NCBI GenBank assembly: GCA_008000375.1
Contig: SMOI01000121.1
Span: forward strand, 70,006-95,353
Origin: Poteriospumella lacustris
Taxonomy: Eukaryota > Sar > Chrysophyceae > Chromulinales > Dinobryaceae
Direction of reading: 5' to 3'
Length of the DNA stretch: 25,348 nucleotides
Part shown: positions 17,428 through 25,348 of the stretch, piece after piece
Position numbering within the stretch: the stretch's first letter is position 1
Layout of the letters: each line of letters begins with the position of its first letter
The notes under the pieces: model-generated
What the model was told of the DNA's origin: nothing
What the model saw: only the letters and a program-made list of their open reading frames with translations
Database searches by the model: none
Position numbers and translations under genes: made by a program

Positions 17428-17865
17428 CGTTCCAGACTAGCGACACTACACTTGGTGTACCATTCACCAGTGATTTTAGCCTCGACGTTCGATCGTTCGA
17501 TGAACATTTGTCCACTCGTCGGCTCGTCGGCTCCTCGATACGCGACGGCGACGGAGGCCCACGGAGAAATCGACCCAGGCACCCAGAATGTCTGCTCTAC
17601 CCAGAGTCTGGAGAGATCGAGCCGTTTCGTTTCCGTCCCGCCGTCGTCGTCGTGTCGCGCCGTCGCCGGTTTGAAACGTTCGTCGGTTCGTCGGGCGACC
17701 CGTTGACGACGCTGGTAACGTTTTATGCAGTAAAGGGGCCGAAAAGGGATCGATTGCGAGCGCTGGGCGAGCTTCCCCTGCAGTATTGAATGCGTAGACG
17801 CTCAGCTGTGTTCCTCTTTGGTGATGTTTAAGAATTTGAGTGAGGAGTAGTGACACAGAAGCTCT
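17428..17865. promoter_or_regulatory. 438-bp divergent intergenic region, SSL1 / androglobin-like
   Basis: The start codons of SSL1 (minus) and the androglobin-like gene (plus) are 438 nt apart with no gene between, so this stretch must carry both promoters and 5' UTRs. GC drops here relative to both coding regions. No clear TATA element or named binding site could be assigned. Confidence 0.45.
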
Positions 17866-20800
17866 ATGCCACCGAAGAAGGACGACAAGAAAAAGGGCAA
17901 AGATGCGGGTGCCTCCGCAGTCCTTCGAGAAATAGACCTTGCTCATTACGTAAGGAAGCCTGTGGCCATCCCTGAATCGAACCCCAAGCAGCAGAAGATA
18001 TACCAGCCGTTCAAAGGGAAGCTGGCCACCGTAGACCAGGCTCTGCCACTGTGGCCGGAGACGCTGCAAGAAAACTGGGCCGAAGCGATTCCTTTGGAAG
18101 GAGGGCCCGAGATCAAGTATCCGTCGTACTTGCAGTTTGACAAACACATCCCCGCGGCGACGTACTTCGGCCTGGACGCCGGCGAGCCGACCGACCCCAA
18201 GGCGAAGGGCAAAAAGGAGGCGAAGAAGCCCCCGGCGAAGGGCAAAGAGGAGGTCCTCGCCGACGTCGTCGAGACGCTCGTCAATGAGAATGGCGTGCCC
18301 ATGCCCGTCATCTACCAGGCGCAGGCCGACGAGTGGGCGGCCTATCCGCCGCTGCAGCTGAGCGCGGACAACGCGCTGCCGGGCGTCGACGGCGTCCTCG
18401 GCGAAGTCTTCGCGATGATCGCGCGCTTCGCCCCGAACCTCGCGGAGCTCGTCTCGGCGGAGGGGTCCGCGGCGGTGCCCAGCTGCGAGCAGCTGCACCA
18501 GAACTACCTGTGGCGCGCCGTCTACCCGCAGCTGGCCGCCACCCAGAAGCCCGTCTACAACGCCCTGGGCCGCCACGTCGTCAAGCTGCACGTCGCAGGC
18601 GCCTGGCGCAAGGTCGTCGTCTCCGACAGCGTCCCCGTGCGCAGCGACGGCCGCTGCTGCCTCGCGACGACGGCGCAGCGCCTGGAGCTGTGGCCGATTC
18701 TGCTGTCGAAGGCGCTGTACACCGCCTACGCCGCGCTGGGCTACAAGTTCCTCGACGACGCCGCCCTGCCGCTGCACGAGAAGAAAAACCTGCTGTTCAC
18801 CTTCGCGGCGCAGGCGCTGACGGGCTGGAACCCGCACCAGCAGCGCCTGCACTGGCCGCAGATGCTCGCGACGCAGCCGTCGAAGAGCACCGAGCTGCTC
18901 ATGCTCATGCTGCACAACGGCGTGCCGCTGATCCGCGAGGCCGACGTCGTCGCCGAGGACGACTGCTTCCGCTTCAACCTGCCATCGGGCGGCGACGGCG
19001 ACGGCGACGCGTCCGCCGAGCGCAAAGACGCGGCGGGCGACGACGTCGACGAGGCCGCCGACGAGGCCGACGCGCTGAAGACCAAGCGCCGCTTCAAAGA
19101 GGAGTACCAGGCGCGCAAGGCCACGCGCGACGACATCGTGCGCCGCATCCTCGAGCGCGAGCGCCGCGTGGACGCCGTCGACGAGGCCGTGCGCGCCGCG
19201 CGGCCGTCGGAGGTCTTCTTCGTCGTGCGCCAGCGCCTCGACGCCTCCGACGACGCTGCGGCCGATGCGGCGCGGCCGGGGACGAGCGCTGCGGCCATTT
19301 TGGGCATCGTGCTGCCGGGCGACCGCACGCCGCTGCAGGCCGCCGATCTGCGGGACGTGCGGCTGCTGCTGCGCTGGCGGCGGTCGCCGCGCGTCGACGT
19401 GACGCCGAACACGACGGACGCCGTCGTGCTCGGCCGCGGCCGCTTCGCCGTCGCCGAGTTCGCGCAGCCGTTTCCGCAGGCGTCGCCGGTGGACTACGCG
19501 TGGTGCTCGCTGGGCGCGCTGGCGGACGCGGCGGGCGACGCGGCCGAGGCGCTGCACCTCGTTTCGCTGTTCACCGGCACCGCGACGCGCCACCAGGCCG
19601 CCTGGTCGCGGCGCTGGCAGCCGTACGCGCCGCCTGCGCCCGCCGGTGGCGAGGCCGCCGCGAAGGACGCGAAGGGCAAAGCGGCGGGCGCGAAGGGCGG
19701 CGGGAAGAAGGACGCGGCGGCCGAGGCGCCGCTCGTCGACGGCCTCTTCGCCGAGCCGCCGGCGCCGCCGCCGACGTTTCTCCGCATCGACGTCGCTGCG
19801 CTGCGGAGCCCCGCGGCGGCCACAGCGGCGGCCATCGCGACGGAGCTGTCGACGGAGGAGCAGCGCGAGCTCGCCGAGGCTCTGGCGCTGCAGCAGGCGG
19901 CGCTGCCGCCCGGCGCCGCGACGGAGCCGCCGCAGCCGACGACGATGGCGACGGAGGCGCGCGGCGTGGACCTGACCGTGACGCTGGCGGCGGACATCAC
20001 CGAGATCGTGACGCTGCCGCCGGCGCTGCAGCCGTCCGAAGGCGAAGCGCCGCCGGCCGCGGTGCTCGGCGAGCCGCTGGCCGTCAGCGACGAGGCCGCG
20101 CACAACTACGCGACGGACGCGGCGGAGGCGGAGGCGGCGGCGGCCGCGCGGCTGCTGCCGTCCGACACGCTGCTCGTGCTGCAGGAGGTGCAGCTGGCGC
20201 GCGGCCAGCGCTTCGGCGCCGCGCCCGCGCGCGTGCCGCGCGTGTACGTGATGAAGCTGGCGGCGGGCGCGGCGCTGCCGCAGGCGACGCAGTTCGTCCA
20301 CTTCGCGCCGACAGAGGAGGACGGCGACGCGGTCTTCTTCTGGCTGCGGCTCTTCACGCGCGCGTCGGTCGCCGTGCGCTTCGACTGCAACGTCGGCGTC
20401 GCGGTGGACCTCGCCGAGACGCTGTGGACGCAGCAGGCGGCGCAGGGCTACGAGGCGCTCGTCGAGCACGGCGACTGCGGCGCGACCGTCGCCGGCGTCG
20501 ACCAGCCGCTGCTGCGCCTGCCGCTCTTCTCCGTCGCCGACGACGCCGCCGCTGGCGACGCGGGCGACGGTGGCGACGGTGACGAGGCGGCGCTGGAGCC
20601 GGCGATGGTGTTTCTGCACGTGACGGACCCGGGCGTGGCGCCGCACGTCGACCTCTCCTACGGCCGCCTGGAGCCCGCCGCCGTCAGCGTCACGGGCCAC
20701 GGCGCGGCCGCCGACGGCGCGCAGTTCCCCGCGGTGCAGGGCGTCCTGGCGCCCTTCGCGCGCGTGTCGCCGGCGGCCGCGACGGCGGGCGGCGCGGTGC

Positions 20801-22780
20801 TGCCGCCGTGCCCCGTGCTGCTCGCGACGCTGCGCAACACGCCCGACGGCTTCCACCAGCGCAGCTTCCTGCGCGCGGCGCCGTCGACGGCGTCGCTGGC
20901 GTCGGCCGCGACGCCCGCGCCGCCCGCGGCGGAGCTGCCGCCGTTCGGCTGGAAACTCGTCGTGCTGAGCCGCCGCCGCCTCGCGCCCGTCGCCGACGCC
21001 TTCGCGCGCCACCCGAACCAGCGCGCGCGGCTGCAGGAGGCGCCCGTGACGCAGCGCTTCGAGGCGTCTACGTGGCGAACCAGGCGCTGCGCCTGTTCCG
21101 CGACGTCGTGACGCTCGACCGCGGCAGTTTTCCGCTGTCGCTGAAGCTGTCGCTGGCCGCGCTGCCGCCGCCGCCGGCCGCGCCGCGCGAGGACGGCGAC
21201 GACGCCGACCCCGACGACGACGAGGCGCCGGCGTTTGCGCTGCGGCTGTACCGGCGGCACGACGAGGCGCTGCTGGCGGAGCACAGCGGCCGCGACGTCG
21301 TCGAGGTCGCCTGGCAGGACGCCGGCCTCCTCGACGACCCTGCCCACCCGCCGCCCGCGCCCGCGACGCCTGCGCCCGCCGCGGCGCCCGCCGGAAAAGC
21401 GGCGAAGGCGGCGCCGCCGGCGAAGGGCGGCAAAGGCGGCGCGGCGCCCGCGGCGGAGGCGGCCGACGCGGCGACGGGGCCGCCCGTCGAGCTGCTCGTC
21501 GAGTGCGTCCTGCTGCTGCCGCCGCCCGACCGCGACCCCTTCGGCTACGACGCCGCCTACCGCCGCTTCTTCTCGCGCTACCCGCACGTCTTCGACGCCT
21601 TCTTCGGCGGCGCGCCGGGCGCAGCGGCGGAGGCGGCGGCAGCGGCGCCGGGCGACGACGACGCCGCCGCCGCCGCCGGCGCAGCGCTGCAGCGCGAGAC
21701 CGCGGCGCTGCAGGCGGCGCTGCTGCGGCCCACGCCGATCCACGAGCAGTCGCTGGGCCCCGGCGCCGGCGGCAGCGCCGCCCCGACGGCGGCAGTCGGC
21801 CGCTGACGGCGTCGTTCCGCACGCTGCCGGGTCACGTGTACGCGCCGCCGGCGGCGCCGCTGCTGCACTGGCGGCTCGACTGGCAGGCGGGCCGCGTGCT
21901 GGCCGCCGCGCACGACACGGCGCAGCTGCTGCGCTTCCAGACGCTGAAGCAGTCGTGGGACGCGCTGCCGGAGCTCTTCACCGCCGACGGCGCGGGCCGC
22001 AGCCTCAACAGCGGCGGCGGCGGCGGCGGCGCCTCGCGCTACGAGCGCGCGCAGGCCGCGCTGCAGTTTCTGCGCGCCTCGGCGCCAGGCGGCGACGCGG
22101 CCGCGGCGCTGCCCGCGTCGGCGTCGGCGAAGTCGCTGCCGCCGAGCCGCCCGGCCACCGCGTCGGCCGCGGCGCAGGCGCCGTCGTCGTCGTCGTCGTC
22201 GTCGCTGTCGCAGGCGACGCTCGAGCAGCTCGCGGCGGCGCTGGCGGCGCCGGGCGGCGTCGAGGAGATGCAGCGGCGGTACGCGGCGGTGCTGGCGGCC
22301 GCCCCGTCGCCCGCGGCGGCGCTGGGCGACGCGGAGGTCGTCGAGGCGGCGCAGCTGCGCGCGGTCGCGTCGCTGGTGGCGCCGAACCGCAGCGGCGACG
22401 ACGACGCGGCGCTCGGCAGCGACGCGTGGCGCGCGCTCGTCGCGCAGCGGCGCCGCGACGACGCCGCCGCCCGCGAGGCGCACTTCGACGCGCTGCGGCG
22501 CTGCGCCGAGGAGCGGCTGCCCGTCGCCGCCTTTCAGCAGCACGTCGCCGCGCGCGTCGCCGCCGTCGCGCAGCGGCTGCAGGCGCAGCGCGCGCAGCAG
22601 GCGGCGCTGTGGGACGCGCGCGAACAGGTGCGCGCCGACTACGAGGCCAAGAACCAGGCGCTGTACGCGCTGCTGCGGCGCGCGCGCGACGCGAAGGCGG
22701 CGGCGGCGGCCAACGAGGCGGCCGCCGAGGCCGAGCGCCTGAAGAACGAAGCGAAGAACGCGAAGGGCAAAAAGAAATGA
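17866..22780 (+). CDS. Androglobin-like protein (calpain-like domain), two one-base frame breaks
   Basis: Seen: the protein reads in frame 1 from 17866 to about 21068, continues in another frame from there to about 21780, and in the third frame to the TGA at 22778-22780. Total is about 1640 aa, close to vertebrate androglobin. Each switch is explained by one missing base (near GAGGCGTCTAC at 21061-21071 and the CCCC at about 21780), with no GT-AG intron at either. The N-terminus is Lys-rich (MPPKKDDKKKGKD). The calpain-like core is at about 215-300: LWRAVYPQLA, YNALGRHVVKLHVAGAWRKV, VVSDSVPV, LATTAQRLELWPILLSKAL, then ALTGW. This order is typical of androglobin. The protease Cys motif (QGxxGDCW) is absent. 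Domain III-like strands follow. The C-terminal third has LLRFQTLKQSWDALPE and a charged helix ending KNAKGKKK. Known: androglobin occurs in flagellate/ciliate lineages. I find no obvious globin domain. Confidence 0.75.
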
Positions 22781-22824
22781 AACCGCCGCCGGCGTTACAC
22801 AATCGACACCGCCGCCAGTTTAAC

Positions 22825-22896
22825 TGCGACACACTCTACGACACACTCTGCGACACACTCTACGACACACTCTACGACACAGGCTACGACACTCAG
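22825..22896 (+). repeat. 12-bp minisatellite (about 6 units)
   Basis: Six consecutive 12-mers of the form T(A/G)CGACACACTC. The first five begin TGCG, TACG, TGCG, TACG, TACG; the last two units are degenerate (TACGACACAGGC, TACGACACTCAG). The tract fills most of the 156-nt gap between the convergent androglobin-like and TPR genes, in their 3' UTRs. Confidence 0.9.
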
Positions 22897-22936
22897 AGAC
22901 ACAGGTGCCGCGCTCATGACGCAGCGACGGGAGCGG

Positions 22937-23432
22937 TCACCGCGGCGGGCGGTCGGCGTCGCGGCACGTGGCGGCGGCGGCGGTGGCGGCAGCGGCGTCG
23001 CTGGGCGCGGGCCGCGCGGCGGAGTGCGCGTAGAGCAGCGCGAGCAGCAGCCACGTGACGGCGACGACCACCGCGACGCAGCTGTCGCTGCGCAGCTGCT
23101 GCCACCAGCGCAGCGACCGCCGCGGCGCCGGCAGCCCGCAGCCCGCCGCGTCGTCGGCGTAGCGCAGCGTCACCTGCGCCCAGCTCGTCGGCGTCGCGCC
23201 GCCCGCCGCCGCCGCGGCGCCGTCGTCCCACGCCGCGCGCAGGTACCGCGCCAGCGCCGCCTCGAGCGTCTGCGTCCAGCGCGCGGCGTCGTCGGCGCCG
23301 CCCTCGAAGCGCTCGTAGCAGCGCGCGAAGTCCGCCGTCAGCGCCGCCGTCAGCGCGCGCGACACGCGCCGCGACGACCACCGCCGCAGCGCCTCGCCGC
23401 CCTCGCCGCCCTCGTCGCTGTCACCGTCGCCA

Positions 23433-23466
<34 letters not shown>

Positions 23467-25339
23467 TGTCGATGTCGCCGTCGGCGTCGACGGCGGGCGC
23501 CTCGAGGCTCAGCGCCAGCGCCGCCAGCGCCGCGGCCTGTCGCGTCTCCCAGCGCGAGCGCGGCGGGCCGCAGTCGAAGAGCGCGTCGCGGCACCAGCGG
23601 CGCAGACGCCGCGGCAGCGACGCGTCGGCGGCCGGTGGCCCCGCGCGCAGCAGCCGCCGCACGCGCCGCAGCGCCCGCTCGACGACGTCGTTCGCGTCGT
23701 CCGCGCGGCCGCCGCCGCCGCGTCGCCGAGGCGGTGCGAGCAGCGCACGAAGAGCATCAGCCGCGCGTCGTCGCCGGTCGCGTCCGCCACGACGCGCTGC
23801 GCCAGCTGCGCCGCCTCGCGGCCGTACGCCTCGCGCAGCGCCGCGGCCTCCGTCGCCGGCTGCGCGCGCTGCGCCTGTTGGCGGCGCCGCAGGATCTGGC
23901 GCACCGTCGGGTCGCGCAGGTCGACGCCGCGGCGCCGCGCGTCGGCGAGCTGCGCCGCGGTGGGGCGGTCGGCGTCCACGTCGCGCAGCGGCGTCACCGG
24001 CGGCGACGGCGTCCGCTCCGGCGGCGACGGCGTTGGCCCCGCCGCAGCGGTCGCGACGGGTGCCACGTCGTCGGCGGCGGCGAGGCGGCGGCGTCGCTGG
24101 CGGCGATGGCGCGGCGGAGCACGTCGTGCAGCGCGGCCTTCTTCGCCGTCCACTGCGCCAGCGTCGCGCTGAGGTCGGCGACCTCGTCGTCGTCAACCGC
24201 TGTTGCCGCCGCGTCTTGCTGCAGCGCGGCGCGGTCGCGTCTCAGCTGCGCGTGCTGCAGCGCGAGCTCGGTGGACTCGACGGCGTCGTCGATCGCGCGC
24301 AGCATCGCGCGCAGCTGCTCGGCGCTCAGCGCGTCGGCGTCGTCGGCGCCATCTGCGCTGCGGAGCGGCGGCGACGCGCTCGTCGCGTCACGTTGCCGTC
24401 GCTCGTGAAGCGCCTGCTGCCGCTTCCGCAGCGCCGCTTCGTCTGCGTCGAGCTCTTTGGCGCGGTCGAAGCACTGGCCGAAGCTGCGGCGGTCGGCGCG
24501 CGACTGCCGCGCGAGCAGCTGCCGCAGCGCCGCGTGGTCGCGCTGGTAGCGCGCGTCGGCGGGGTCCAGCCGCGCGGCCTGCGCGAAGTCCTGCAGCGCC
24601 AGCTGGTGCTCGACGGTGCCGGCGGACAGCGGCAGCGTGCGCGCCTTGCCGCGGCGGTGGTAGGCTTTCGCGCAGGCGGCGTCGAGGTCGATGGCGGCGC
24701 CGCAGGCCTCGACGCAGCGCGGCCACTGCTTCGACTCGAGCGCGGCCGCGGCGAGGTTCAGGAGGTACGTGACGCGGCGCTGGCGGACGACGGCCGCCTC
24801 CTCGGGCGAGGCCGGCTCGTAGCGGTGGACGCTGAGGTCTTTGTCGTTGATCGGCTGCAGCGGCGGCGTGAGACCCGGCGACGTGAGACGCGGCGACGTG
24901 AGACGCAAGCGAGGCGGCGGCGACTTACCGTGCGGCGCCAGTCGGCGACAGACGTCTCCACCCATTCCCACAGGCCCAGAGCGCGCTCGTACAGGACGAT
25001 GGCGCCGTCGAAGTCCTCGTCGCGGTAGCGCTCGTTGCCCACGTCCTTCCAGCGGTCGGCGACACTCAGCCGGTCTGAAAAGGAGCGGAGCGTCCGCAGC
25101 GCCTTGGTTTCCTGCAAAAGAAGCGCCAAAAGGATTAGAACAGGCGGCCACTGGGGCAGAGGCGAGGTGCTTACATCCGACACGATGAGCGAGTTGCGCA
25201 GCCACGTGGGCCAGCTGTCGTACCGCCGACGATCCACCGCCAAATGCTCCGTCTTCAGCGCTATCGCTTGCTGCATCAGCACGTTGAAAGGAGTCCCCCC
25301 GATCGTAACATTGTCCAGGGACGGGTCGCTCCCGATCAT
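22937..25339 (-). CDS. TPR protein with C-terminal membrane anchor; spliced, two one-base frame breaks, 5' end at window edge
   Basis: Seen: exon 1 is 25339..25175 (55 aa; the frame is still open above the ATG, so it may begin outside the window). Intron is 25174..25112 (63 nt, GTAAGC...TTGCAG), exon 2 25111..24929 (61 aa), intron 24928..24855 (74 nt, GTAAGT...CTGCAG), exon 3 from 24854. TPR motifs: WKDVGNERYRDEDFDGAIVL, then VTYLLNLAAAALESKQWPRC, then AKAYHRRGKA with LALQDFAQAARLDPAD. This arrangement resembles the TPR part of FKBP/AIP-type co-chaperones, but no FKBP domain is visible. A helical segment (LSAEQLRAMLRAIDDAVEST) follows. Frame changes near 24,080-24,110 and 23,701-23,722, each equal to one missing base, lead into VRQILRRRQQAQRA and then ADDANDVVERALRRV. 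A (DG)n acidic repeat precedes the end. SCVAVVVAVTWLLLALLYA near the C-terminus is a single membrane segment. Inferred: tail-anchored adaptor facing the cytosol. Splitting into two genes is possible. Confidence 0.7.
23418..23485 (-). repeat. Hexanucleotide coding repeat (Asp-Gly/Asp-Ser)n
   Basis: On the plus strand this reads as repeats of (C)CGTCG with C/A/T variants. On the coding minus strand it encodes alternating Asp-Gly, Asp-Ser and Asp-Ile dipeptides. The tract forms an acidic linker before the C-terminal part of the TPR protein and is a likely length polymorphism. Confidence 0.85.
24868..24908 (-). repeat. 15-bp tandem repeat inside intron 2 of the TPR gene
   Basis: Plus-strand units GTGAGACCCGGCGAC (24868), GTGAGACGCGGCGAC (24883) and a partial third from 24898. 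The repeat makes up most of the body of the 74-nt intron, so intron growth by tandem duplication is plausible. Confidence 0.85.
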
Positions 25340-25348
25340 TTGCGTCCT

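Noticed and set aside
18333-20582. 749-codon plus-strand frame overlapping the androglobin-like gene
   Set aside because: Arg/Ala-rich shifted-frame shadow of the real coding frame.
17476-21822. 1448-codon open frame on the minus strand opposite the androglobin-like gene
   Set aside because: Its translation is almost wholly Arg/Ala/Gly low complexity, as expected for the complement of a GC-rich coding frame. The plus strand carries the recognisable domains.
1-25348. CRISPR arrays, operons, prophage or bacterial mobile elements
   Set aside because: Nothing of this kind is visible. Introns, pol III tRNA signals and TFIIH show a eukaryotic nuclear genome.

Overview
This is a nuclear contig segment from a unicellular eukaryote, probably a free-living flagellated protist. 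Several things point that way: genes have short GT-AG introns (about 63-94 nt), the tRNA genes have internal pol III boxes and downstream T-runs, and there is a TFIIH subunit (SSL1/p44), a mitochondrial-type ribosomal protein uL13m, a PHD-finger nuclear protein and an androglobin-like protein, a family often linked to cilia or flagella. I cannot name the species. The window is a compositional mosaic: roughly 2.6-13.9 kb is close to 50% GC, while 1-2.5 kb and 14-25.3 kb are far richer (about 80% or more in sampled 60-nt lines).

Layout, left to right. (1) A minus-strand gene starts at 3316 and runs off the left edge. It has a nucleotidyltransferase (PAP/OAS1, TENT-like) core, then a long Pro/Ala/Ser-rich region, one hydrophobic segment and an Ig-like strand signature, all in one open frame. 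(2) Two identical elongator tRNA-Met(CAT) genes lie in a 98-bp direct repeat. (3) Two nucleotide-identical, intron-containing copies of uL13m are arranged tail to tail as a 512-bp perfect inverted repeat. Its arms begin exactly at the start codon and end 4 nt after the stop. (4) A 333-aa protein of unknown function. (5) A HAD-family MDP-1-like phosphatase on the minus strand. (6) About 3.4 kb with no gene I can support. (7) A secreted Asp-box (BNR/Ycf48-like) protein. (8) A HAT3.1-type PHD-finger protein with no visible homeodomain, convergent with (9) TFIIH SSL1/p44, which carries a large linker insertion. (10) A divergently transcribed androglobin-like gene interrupted by two one-base frame breaks. 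It is convergent with (11) a minus-strand TPR protein with a C-terminal membrane anchor, also with two one-base frame breaks, which may extend past the right edge.

The genes do not form a pathway; this is ordinary eukaryotic gene order with head-to-head and tail-to-tail pairs. The items most worth following up are the nucleotidyltransferase/membrane/Ig-like fusion, the CDS-exact inverted duplication of uL13m, the consistent 5'-low to 3'-high GC gradient in all five GC-rich genes, and the four frame breaks that all look like single missing bases in the GC-richest DNA.
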